DNA from: a bacterium
GTDB taxonomy: Bacteria; Joyebacterota; Joyebacteria; Joyebacterales; Joyebacteraceae
DNA: 64,000 bases
Assembly: GCA_025774935.1 (NCBI GenBank)
Contig: JALGZK010000001.1
Span: forward strand, 124,001 to 188,000
Direction: 5' to 3'
The notes under the pieces: model-generated
Seen by the model: the letters and a program-made list of their open reading frames with translations, nothing else
Databases searched by the model: none
What the model was told of the DNA's origin: nothing
Position numbers and translations under genes: made by a program
Shown here: positions 27,978-36,016 of the stretch, piece after piece
Position numbering within the stretch: the stretch's first letter is position 1
Layout: each line of letters starts with the position of its first letter

Positions 27978-30900
27978 ATGCGTGTAGATCGCACGCCGCG
28001 GACCATACTCGTCGCCGGGGCCGCCACGGTCGCGGCGCTCCTGTCCGTGGTGGCGCTGCCTCTACCGCTCCACACGCAGGAGGCCGAGGGACCGCCGGAG
28101 GGAGCACCCGCCGACACCGTGGCTGAGCAGCCGCCGACGCCCGCTGCCGAGGTCGTCGTGGAGCCACTCGCCGGGCCCGAAGGGGCCGCTCCGGACGGGC
28201 CGCCGGCGCTTCCCGACGCGACGGGGGTCGAGAGCGCCCCGCCTGAGGCAGCGGCGGGCGCGGCCGCCGACTCGCTCCACGAGTTCGCGCTGCCCAACTC
28301 GCTGGCGCTTGAGTTTGCGCCCCCCGACACCTTCATCGGCCCGCCGACCGACATGTACGAGGCCGCGCTCGGGCCCGACCTTCCTCCGGTCGATCCGTAC
28401 GCGCTCGGCGTGGCGCTTCCCCACACGGTACCCCCCTTCGTGAGACCGTGGGACCTCTCGGCCATCCGTGGCCGCAGGGGCCTCGACGTCGTGGCGCCGG
28501 AGGTGATCATGTCTCCCGTCGCCGGGACGCCATTCACCCGCGAACTCGTCGTCGACCGCGAGCGCGACTCGATCGTGCTCGTGACGCGCGCGGGCGACTC
28601 GTTCAAGCGCGTGAGCTACGCGGCCCCGCTCTCCGAGTTCATGCGCCACGGCGGGGGGGAGAGGGTCGAGGACACCTGGATCACGACGTCGCAGTACGAG
28701 CTCGGCAAGGGCGTCGAGTCCGGACCGGGGGGACTGCTCGACATCGACATCCCGATGCCCCTCGGCGCAGGAGCGAACCTGAGGGTGCGCGGGAGCGAGC
28801 GGATCACGTTCGGCGGACAGACGAGCTACGTGGTCGAGGCGCTCGACTCGGAGGGCGGCGCTCCGTCGCGGTTCCCGCAGCTCGACATGGAGCAGCAGCT
28901 CACGGTGAACCTCGAGGGGACGATCGGCAACAAGATCCACGTGTACGTCGACCACAGGAGCGGCGGCGACACGTTCGGGACCGGAAAGGCGAACGAGATC
29001 CGTGTTCACTACGAGGGCGAGGAGGACGAGATCGTCCAGAGGATCGAGCTTGGCGAGGTGAACCTGTCTCTTCCGGGGACCGAGTTCGTGAGCTACAGCG
29101 GTCACGCGCAGGGGTTGTTCGGGGCCAAGATGCTCGCGAAGCTCGGGAAGCTCGACGTGACAGCGATCGCGAGTAAGGAGGAAGGAAAGACGTCCGGCGC
29201 GAGTTTCACGGGGACGTCGCAGGCCGACTCGCTCGTGATCAAGGACATCCAGTACAAGGCCGGCACCTTCTTCGCGGTCGACAGCCCGTCGCTCAAGTAC
29301 GCCGACCGGGCCGTCGAGAACATCTCTGTCTACATCGATGACTTGAACGGCGCGAACGACGTCGAGACGGGTGCGCAGGTCGGAGTCGTGTACCTCGTTG
29401 AGGAGGAGGGCACGATCGATCCCGGCGACACGACCGCGGTGAAGCAGATCGGCCGGTTCGACGAGCTCGTGGCGCTCGAGGACTACCTCTTCGACAACCA
29501 GAGCGGAGTGCTCGAGTTCCTCTTCCCGATCCCGGACGGCCACGTTCTGGCGGTGAGTTACAATCGCTTCGACCCGTACTCCGTGGGCGGCGCCGACGGT
29601 GACACCCTGCGCCTCAAGATGATCAAGAAGGACGGCCGAGTCCTCGGGAGCCCCTGGGAGCCGACGAGGCGGTTCCAGCTCAGGCACGTGTACGACTTGG
29701 GCGCCGACAACATCCCCGAAGAGGGATTCGCGCTCACCATCCGCAAGAAGAGCGCGTCGGGAGAGGACCCGGACGTGGAGAACGGCGTCCCGTACGTCGA
29801 AATCCTCGGACTCGACACGGAGGGCGCCGGAGGCGATCCGACGCCGGACGGCGCGGTTGACCCCCAGTGGCTCGATCTGGAGAAGGGCTACCTCTACTAC
29901 CCGTACTACACACCGTACTGCCCCGGCTGGGACACAACGGGCTTCTACTACGATCCGGGGAACCCGCCGCCTCCCGAGTTCGTCGCGGAGGAACTCGAGG
30001 AGTACAACTGCGCGGTCTACAACAACGAGGTCTTCCAGGCTGGCGACGACCTCTACTACATGGTCGTCAAGTACAGCAGGCCCCAGACGACGTTCTACCT
30101 GGGACAGATCAACATCATCGAGAACAGCGAGATCGTACGGCTGAACGGCGTCCCGCTCACGCGTGGGACCGACTACACGATCTACTATCCGGCCGGGCAG
30201 CTCACGCTCCTGAACGAAGAGGCGAAGGAACCCGAGGCGAAGGTCACCGTCGAGTTCGACTACAAGCCGTTCGGGATCGCGGGGGAGAAGACGCTTCTCG
30301 GAGGCCGCGGCGTCTACCGCTGGAGCGAGAACGTCGAGCTCGGGACGACCTGGATGTACCAGAGCAAGGGGACGCCGGACGACCGTCCCCGGCTCGGCGA
30401 AGAGCCGACCAGGAACGTCGTGGGAGACGTGAACCTCTCGGCGGACTTCGCCCCGTACTGGATGACGGCGGCGGCCGACGCGGTTCCCCTCGTCGACACG
30501 GACGTGCTCTCGCGCCTCAGGATCGCCGGCGAGGCCGCCGTCAGCATCCCGGAGCCGAACACGAAGGGCTTCGTCTCGATCGACGACATGGAGGGTGTCG
30601 ATCAGACGAACATGCTCGGCGTGCAGCGCCGCCTGTGGTCGTTCGCGAGCGCACCGGAAGAGCTCGGAGTAGAGATCACGGACCGAATGCCCATCGACTG
30701 GTACAACCCGGACCGCAAGGTCCGGGAGGGCGACCTCCACCCGAACCTCCCCACGAGCGAGGCCAACGAGACGCACACGGTGCTCGAGATCGACTACGAC
30801 GCCGCGAACTCGGCCTCGTGGGCCGGACTGATGCGGCTCATCTCCAAGCTGGGAAGCGACTACTCGAGGGACACGTACTTCGAGATGTGGGTCAACGACG

Positions 30901-33900
30901 ACGGGCATCGTCAGGGCAAGATCCACATGGACCTCGGCACGATCAGCGAGGACTATTACCCGCTCGACCCCGCGATCGGTCCGAACGGAGAGCTGGACAC
31001 CGAGGACGTCGACATCCCGCCGAACGGGTACGACGCCGACGAGGACACGGGCCTCGACAACGTGTGGGGAGCCGACGGCGACAACGTGCCCGGCGACGAC
31101 GGGGACGACGACTACGCGTTCAGCTTCGGCTCGGACGACTACAGTCAGATCAACGGCACGGAGGGCAACGAGAGGTTCGACACTGAGGACCTGAACGGGA
31201 ACACGTACCTCGACGTAGAGAACCGCTACTGGGAGCTCGTCATCGATCTCTCGGACACGACGTACCTCATGCAGGACAACAGCGACCCGGATCAGGTCCC
31301 CGATCCCGAGAAGCGAACGGACTGGCGCCTGTACCGCATCCCGCTCTCCCACGCGACGTCGGTCGGGGGCGTGCTGGACTGGACAGTGATCAAGTCCGCC
31401 AGGCTCTGGGTGGAGGACCTCACGGTCGGCGCCGAGCCCCTCATGATCGGATCGCTCGACATCAAGGGCAACACGTGGGAGCGGCAGGCCGTGAGGGACG
31501 AGGAAGGGAATCCGGTTCCGGAAGAGGAGCTGGGCGATCTCGAGTTCATCGTGGGAGCGGTGAACACGAAGGAGGATCCCGAGTACGCCAACGACCCGCC
31601 GTTCCCCCCGGGGATCGACTCGGAGACGAACCTGCCGGAGCGCGAGCAGTCGCTGTCCCTGAACTTCCTGAACCTACCGGGCGAGTGGAACGTCTCCGCG
31701 AAGAACGCCTTCTTCTCCGAGGAGGACTACACGCGTTACGAGACCCTCGAGTTCTACGTGCACGGTGACGACGACGTGGCAGACGGGACGCGGTTCTTCC
31801 TGCGCCTCGGGGCGGACAGTCTGAACTTCTACGAGTACAGCCTCGAGCTTAGAGAAGGTTGGCGTCAGGACCTGGGAAGCGCGTCGAACAGACTGGCCGT
31901 CGCGTTCAAGTCGTTCACCGACCTCAAGCTCGATCCGTACGCCGACCAGGACACGGTGGCCGTCTGGGGTGACACGACGCGTGTGAAGGGCGAGCTCTTC
32001 AGGCGAGTCGGCTGGCCGTCGCTCTCGAGGATCAGCGCGCTTGCGGTCGGAGTGAGGAACGACAGCGAGGACTTCGTGGGGAACGAGATTTCCGGCTCGG
32101 TCTGGGTCGACGAGCTCCTGCTCACGGACGTGCGGAAGGAGATCGGCTGGGCGGAGCGTGTGACGATCAACTCGAAGTTCGCAGACCTCGCGGTGATCGA
32201 CTTCGACTTCAGGCACGTCGACGAGAACTTCCACACCCTGAAGCAGACGCGGGGATCCGGTTCGGACAACGTCGTCTACAACCTCACCGGCACGCTCAAC
32301 TCGGACAAGTTCGTGGGGGGCATGGGGCTCTCCGCGCCCCTGAACTTCACGTGGAAGAAGACGCAAAGTCGACCGGAGTTCTCGACTGGGTCGGACATCG
32401 TCCTTGATGCGGAAGAGAGCGAGGAGGAGAAGACCGTCTCGCGTGAGCGGACGCTCGCCGCGTCTCTCGCAAGGAGGAGACAGTCGCAGAACTTCTGGAC
32501 ACACCTGTTCATCGACGGCCTCGCGCTCAGAGCGTCCGTCTCCGACAACGTGCGGCAGTCGCCGACCAGGATCGACACGTCGAGCACGATCCGCGGCAGA
32601 ATCGCCTACAAGTACCAGCCCGAGAGGTCCCCGATCAGGCTCTTCGGCAACACGGACCTCTTCGTGAAGCCCACGAGTCTGCGGTTCCTCGTGGAGACGC
32701 ACCTGATCCACAACAAGAGCTACGACGTCGCGGCCGACGGACTGGTCACGCGCAGGGTGAACACGCACGACAACAAGCTGAACGCGGACGGGAACATCGA
32801 CTTCCAGTTCCTGGACAACCTCCGGACGACGCACGGCGTGTCCTCGAGGCGCGACCTGACTCGGCCGATCAAGGAGATCGGCGATGTCACGGTGGGACTC
32901 AACATGGGCTCGGAGACCGAGCGCCGATACGCCAACAGCCTCAACTTCAACCCGAAGTTCGGCCAGTGGTTCGCGCCGCAGTACAGCTTCTCCTCGAACT
33001 ACACGGACAGCCACGGCCCGGAGATCAGGCGGCCGGGAGATCCCGCGAAGGTGCACAACATCCGGTCGCAGACGAACCAGGAGCTGCGTGCGAGCTTCGA
33101 CCTGAAGAAGCTGCTCGGTCCCGGCCCCGCTGCGATGCCGTCGCGACCGCCTCCGCGCGAGCGGCAGCCCTCGAGGACGGGCACGAGCGGGAGCACGGGA
33201 CGCGAGAGTCCCGACTCGGGATCGGTCGGAGCGGCGGGCGGCCGCGAAGCGCCGGAAGGGACGCCCGGCGCCTCCGGGGCTCCGGAGCCCGGGAGAAGCG
33301 AGGGGACGGGAGAGGAAGATGCCGGAGAGGGCCGCCAGGGGCAGGAGGGCGCCGAGGGCCAGGAGGGCGAGGCGGGAGACCAGACGGGAGAGCAGGAGGG
33401 GGAGCAGGAAGGGGAGCAGGAGGAGCCGCCGGGTGAGGGGCCCGGACTGGGCGACGTCGTGCGTCCCATTGTCACGTTCCTGCGTGAGATGGACGCGATC
33501 GACGGGAGAATCGGTCTGAGGTGGGACTCGAGGTACGACCGCGTCCCGCACGAGGACGTTCCGGACTGGAAGTACAAGCTCGGGCTAGACAGGGGCCGCG
33601 ACGCGGACGACCGGACCGAGGAGACGACCTTCGACCTCGGAACGGGATTCAAGTTCACGAACCAGATCCGTCTGAAGGGGGACTTCAAGCGAACGCACTC
33701 GGGCAGATGGTACAAGAGCGTGGTGTCCGACACGATCTTCATCATCAGCCAGACAAAGTCGATGAACGAGACCACGAAGGGGACGTTCTCGTGGAACGCG
33801 CTCGAGAAGATCGGACCGCTTTCGGGAGTGTTCCAGAGCGTGCGCGCGCGGAGCGGGATCGAGTACCGCCGGTCTTACTCCGGACCGGTGGGGACGCCGA

Positions 33901-34391
33901 CCTCCGAGGGGAGCGCGCTCCTGTTCAACCCGATCGTCTCGGTCGACACGAAGTTCAAGAACGGCCTGAGCGCGAACCTCGCCTGGGACAGGAAACGCAC
34001 GCTGTCACACAGCCTGACGGGAGCGGGCTCCGTGACCGAGGACAAGACGTCGTCGTTGAGCCTGACGCTCAACTACAGGTTCTCAGCGCCTCAGGGACTC
34101 AAGCTCCCGTTCTTTGGCCAGAGCGTGAAGTTCACGAGCAACCTCGACACGGCACTCACGTTCCGGACGGGCTCGAAGGAGACGCGGACGGCTCAGGACG
34201 AGTCGAGTCTGTCGCAGGTCGACCCGACGTCATCGACGAGGGACATCTCCGTCGTCGCGGACGCGACTTACAGCTTCTCCCGGAACGTGTCCGGAGGACT
34301 TCAGGTCAACTTCTCGCAGAGCCGGGACGTCAAGCGGGAGCAGACCCGGCGGACAATCGGCATGCACGTGACAGCGGAGTTCAAGTTCTAA
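27978..34391 (+). CDS. SprA/Sov-family giant outer-membrane protein
   Basis: A 2137-residue protein resembling SprA, the outer-membrane translocon of the Bacteroidetes type IX secretion system. It has an N-terminal hydrophobic signal segment (about residues 8-32), a Pro/Ala-rich linker, and repeated long beta-rich regions. SprA-like motifs include LSLPGTEFVSYSGHAQGLFGAK near 360, GRGVYRWSENVELGTTWMYQS, SIDDMEGVDQTNMLG near 865, and an Asp-rich calcium-type stretch ending DTEDLNGNTYLDVENRYWEL near 995-1080. The barrel-like C-terminus ends in an aromatic strand, HVTAEFKF. A hydrophilic G/E/Q-rich insertion occupies about residues 1715-1825. Family placement rests on these motifs and size; function in secretion is inferred. 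It overlaps the following M28 gene by one base. Confidence 0.82.
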   Translation: MRVDRTPRTILVAGAATVAALLSVVALPLPLHTQEAEGPPEGAPADTVAEQPPTPAAEVVVEPLAGPEGAAPDGPPALPDATGVESAPPEAAAGAAADSLHEFALPNSLALEFAPPDTFIGPPTDMYEAALGPDLPPVDPYALGVALPHTVPPFVRPWDLSAIRGRRGLDVVAPEVIMSPVAGTPFTRELVVDRERDSIVLVTRAGDSFKRVSYAAPLSEFMRHGGGERVEDTWITTSQYELGKGVESGPGGLLDIDIPMPLGAGANLRVRGSERITFGGQTSYVVEALDSEGGAPSRFPQLDMEQQLTVNLEGTIGNKIHVYVDHRSGGDTFGTGKANEIRVHYEGEEDEIVQRIELGEVNLSLPGTEFVSYSGHAQGLFGAKMLAKLGKLDVTAIASKEEGKTSGASFTGTSQADSLVIKDIQYKAGTFFAVDSPSLKYADRAVENISVYIDDLNGANDVETGAQVGVVYLVEEEGTIDPGDTTAVKQIGRFDELVALEDYLFDNQSGVLEFLFPIPDGHVLAVSYNRFDPYSVGGADGDTLRLKMIKKDGRVLGSPWEPTRRFQLRHVYDLGADNIPEEGFALTIRKKSASGEDPDVENGVPYVEILGLDTEGAGGDPTPDGAVDPQWLDLEKGYLYYPYYTPYCPGWDTTGFYYDPGNPPPPEFVAEELEEYNCAVYNNEVFQAGDDLYYMVVKYSRPQTTFYLGQINIIENSEIVRLNGVPLTRGTDYTIYYPAGQLTLLNEEAKEPEAKVTVEFDYKPFGIAGEKTLLGGRGVYRWSENVELGTTWMYQSKGTPDDRPRLGEEPTRNVVGDVNLSADFAPYWMTAAADAVPLVDTDVLSRLRIAGEAAVSIPEPNTKGFVSIDDMEGVDQTNMLGVQRRLWSFASAPEELGVEITDRMPIDWYNPDRKVREGDLHPNLPTSEANETHTVLEIDYDAANSASWAGLMRLISKLGSDYSRDTYFEMWVNDDGHRQGKIHMDLGTISEDYYPLDPAIGPNGELDTEDVDIPPNGYDADEDTGLDNVWGADGDNVPGDDGDDDYAFSFGSDDYSQINGTEGNERFDTEDLNGNTYLDVENRYWELVIDLSDTTYLMQDNSDPDQVPDPEKRTDWRLYRIPLSHATSVGGVLDWTVIKSARLWVEDLTVGAEPLMIGSLDIKGNTWERQAVRDEEGNPVPEEELGDLEFIVGAVNTKEDPEYANDPPFPPGIDSETNLPEREQSLSLNFLNLPGEWNVSAKNAFFSEEDYTRYETLEFYVHGDDDVADGTRFFLRLGADSLNFYEYSLELREGWRQDLGSASNRLAVAFKSFTDLKLDPYADQDTVAVWGDTTRVKGELFRRVGWPSLSRISALAVGVRNDSEDFVGNEISGSVWVDELLLTDVRKEIGWAERVTINSKFADLAVIDFDFRHVDENFHTLKQTRGSGSDNVVYNLTGTLNSDKFVGGMGLSAPLNFTWKKTQSRPEFSTGSDIVLDAEESEEEKTVSRERTLAASLARRRQSQNFWTHLFIDGLALRASVSDNVRQSPTRIDTSSTIRGRIAYKYQPERSPIRLFGNTDLFVKPTSLRFLVETHLIHNKSYDVAADGLVTRRVNTHDNKLNADGNIDFQFLDNLRTTHGVSSRRDLTRPIKEIGDVTVGLNMGSETERRYANSLNFNPKFGQWFAPQYSFSSNYTDSHGPEIRRPGDPAKVHNIRSQTNQELRASFDLKKLLGPGPAAMPSRPPPRERQPSRTGTSGSTGRESPDSGSVGAAGGREAPEGTPGASGAPEPGRSEGTGEEDAGEGRQGQEGAEGQEGEAGDQTGEQEGEQEGEQEEPPGEGPGLGDVVRPIVTFLREMDAIDGRIGLRWDSRYDRVPHEDVPDWKYKLGLDRGRDADDRTEETTFDLGTGFKFTNQIRLKGDFKRTHSGRWYKSVVSDTIFIISQTKSMNETTKGTFSWNALEKIGPLSGVFQSVRARSGIEYRRSYSGPVGTPTSEGSALLFNPIVSVDTKFKNGLSANLAWDRKRTLSHSLTGAGSVTEDKTSSLSLTLNYRFSAPQGLKLPFFGQSVKFTSNLDTALTFRTGSKETRTAQDESSLSQVDPTSSTRDISVVADATYSFSRNVSGGLQVNFSQSRDVKREQTRRTIGMHVTAEFKF
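33126..33450 (+). repeat. Low-complexity coding segment inside the SprA-like gene
   Basis: About 108 codons encode Pro/Arg-rich, then Gly/Ser/Thr-rich, then Glu/Gln/Gly-rich sequence, ending with EQEGEQEGEQEE from repeats of GGAGGGGGAGCAG type. The flanks return to beta-strand-rich sequence in the same frame. Confidence 0.85.
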
Positions 34392-35293
34392 TGACGAGAC
34401 CACGCAGTTCACAAGGGACAGCACTGGCCGCCGTTCTCCTGGCCGCCGTCGCGCTCGCGGGTGCGGGATGCGGAAGGGCGGAGTTCGACGAGGAGGTTGC
34501 GTTCGCGTATCTTATTCGCCAGTGCGAGTTCGGGCCGCGGGCCCCCGGCAGCCCTGGCCACGCGGCAACGCTGGAATGGCTCACCGGGACGCTCTCGCAG
34601 TCGGCTGACCAGGTGGCCGTGCAGCGGTTCAGGAGCGAGTCGCCGGCCGGGGGCGTCGATCTCACGAACGTGATCGCATCGTTCCGTCTCGAGGAACGCG
34701 AGCGCGTGCTTCTCGCGGCGCACTGGGACACACGGATGGTGGCCGACCGCGACCCGGACCCCGAGCGGCGGTCCGAGCCGATTCTCGGGGCCAACGATGG
34801 CGCCTCCGGCGTCGCGGTTCTCGTGACGCTCGCGGAGCTCATGGCGGAGCGCGCACCGTCCGTCGGCGTCGACCTTCTGTTCTTCGACGGCGAGGACGGC
34901 GGAGGCGGGGGAGGCCTGGGCGACTGGTGCCTCGGGTCGTCGTACTACGCGGCGCACGTCGGAGGGTACGCCCCGCGGTACGCGGTCGTGATCGACATGG
35001 TCGGCGACAGCGACCTGGGCATCCCCAAGGAACCGAACTCGCTCGCGGCGCACCCGGAGGTCGTCCGCGAAGTCTGGGACGCAGCGGAGCGCGTCGGCTC
35101 GACGAGCTTCCTCGACCACGTGGGCCCCGCGATGTACGACGATCACGTCCCCCTCATCCGGTCGGGCATCCCCGCGGTGCTCGTGATCGATCCCCACTAC
35201 GAGAGCTGGCACACGACCGAAGACACCCCCGACAAGTGCAGTCCGGCGAGCCTGGGTGAGGTCGGCCGGGTCCTGGTCGAGCTCATCTACTAG
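34391..35293 (+). CDS. M28-family metallopeptidase lipoprotein (glutaminyl-cyclase-like)
   Basis: A 300-residue exported enzyme. The N-terminal hydrophobic segment ends ALAGAGC, a near-lipobox with Cys27. The M28 zinc motifs are present: LLAAHWDTR (His and Asp), GANDGASGVA (bridging Asp), FFDGEDG (catalytic and ligand acids), VIDMVGD (Asp) and SWHTTEDTPDKCS (His). The spacing and length resemble the glutaminyl-peptide cyclotransferase-like branch more than aminopeptidases, but both remain possible. It overlaps the last base of the SprA-like gene, and both likely form one transcript; QC-like enzymes modify N-terminal Gln after signal cleavage, which would fit secretion. Confidence 0.85.
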   Translation: MTRPRSSQGTALAAVLLAAVALAGAGCGRAEFDEEVAFAYLIRQCEFGPRAPGSPGHAATLEWLTGTLSQSADQVAVQRFRSESPAGGVDLTNVIASFRLEERERVLLAAHWDTRMVADRDPDPERRSEPILGANDGASGVAVLVTLAELMAERAPSVGVDLLFFDGEDGGGGGGLGDWCLGSSYYAAHVGGYAPRYAVVIDMVGDSDLGIPKEPNSLAAHPEVVREVWDAAERVGSTSFLDHVGPAMYDDHVPLIRSGIPAVLVIDPHYESWHTTEDTPDKCSPASLGEVGRVLVELIY

Positions 35294-35316
35294 GCGGGCC
35301 TGCTGCTCGGGGCCTC

Positions 35317-35343
35317 GTCCGGGCGCCCGCGGGCGCCCCGGAC
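35317..35343 (+). terminator. Hairpin after the M28 peptidase gene
   Basis: GTCCGGGCGCC pairs with GGCGCCCCGGAC across a 4-nt loop with one bulged base. It is very stable but lacks a clear T-tract. It separates the SprA/M28 transcript from the rimP promoter. Confidence 0.5.
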
Positions 35344-35414
35344 CGGTCCTCCCCGCACCCGACTCGAGTTCGGCCTCCCAGGGCCCGCTGCGAGCCCTTC
35401 GCCCAAGTTTTCGC

Positions 35415-35443
35415 TTGCGCCCCCCGGGGGCCCGTGCTACCTT
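35415..35443 (+). promoter_or_regulatory. Promoter for the rimP-nusA-infB operon
   Basis: TTGCGC (35415-35420), 17-nt spacer, TACCTT (35438-35443). Transcription would begin near 35450, just before a hairpin. Confidence 0.5.
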
Positions 35444-35453
35444 TTGTCGCGGG

Positions 35454-35474
35454 AAGTGGGCTGGGTGCCCACTT
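35454..35474 (+). promoter_or_regulatory. 5'-leader hairpin of the rimP operon
   Basis: A perfect 8-bp stem, AAGTGGGC (35454-35461) with GCCCACTT (35467-35474), loop TGGGT, followed by TCTCC. It would be at the extreme 5' end of the transcript and could stabilise or attenuate it. Confidence 0.45.
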
Positions 35475-35505
35475 TCTCCGTATACGGCCCGGAAAGGGTG
35501 CGAGC

Positions 35506-35955
35506 GTGGAACGGATCGACGAGCGTCTGTATGACCTCACGGCGGAGCTCGTGGCCGGGATGGGCTTCACGCTCGTCACGGTCGACGACGTCGTCGAGCA
35601 CGGGCGGAGGACCTTTCGATTCACCATCGACCACGAGAGAGGCATCACGGTCGAGGACTGCGCGGGCGTCAGCCGCGAGATCGCGTACCTTCTGGACGAC
35701 GAGCTTGCCCTCGAGGCGCGCTACGTTCTGGAGGTCAGCTCGCCGGGACTCGACCACGCACTCCGGAAGGAACGGGAGTACGCGCACTTCACCGGCCGGG
35801 AGGCCCGACTGGTCGTGAGGGAGCCGGTTGACGGAGAGAACGTCCTGACGGGGACGATCCTCGGAGCGGAGAAGGGCTCAGTCCGTCTGGACGTGGACGG
35901 CACGGAGATCGTCGTGCCACTTGAGAACGTCTCTCGCGCCCGACTGGTCATGTAG
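35506..35955 (+). CDS. rimP: Ribosome maturation factor RimP
   Basis: A 149-residue 30S maturation factor needed for assembly of the S12-containing region. The N-terminal domain includes GMGFTLVTVDDVVEHGRR and GITVEDCAGVSREIAYLLD. The linker has the family hallmark YVLEVSSPGLDHALR, and the C-terminal SH3-like domain ends with VPLENVSRARLV. I choose GTG at 35506 because GGAAAGG lies about 9 nt upstream and the conserved region starts directly. First gene of the conserved rimP-nusA-infB operon. Confidence 0.95.
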   Translation: MERIDERLYDLTAELVAGMGFTLVTVDDVVEHGRRTFRFTIDHERGITVEDCAGVSREIAYLLDDELALEARYVLEVSSPGLDHALRKEREYAHFTGREARLVVREPVDGENVLTGTILGAEKGSVRLDVDGTEIVVPLENVSRARLVM

Positions 35956-36016
35956 CGAAGCCCGGCGGCGGGCGAGCCCGCCCGGCCGGTCAACTCGAGT
36001 TGAGGAGACACGCAAG

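Noticed and set aside
28062-31352. A 1096-codon open frame on the minus strand opposite the SprA-like gene
   Set aside because: It is the antisense shadow of a GC-rich coding region: its product is Arg/Val/Leu/Asp-rich without any fold or motif, while the plus-strand frame has family motifs and a signal peptide.
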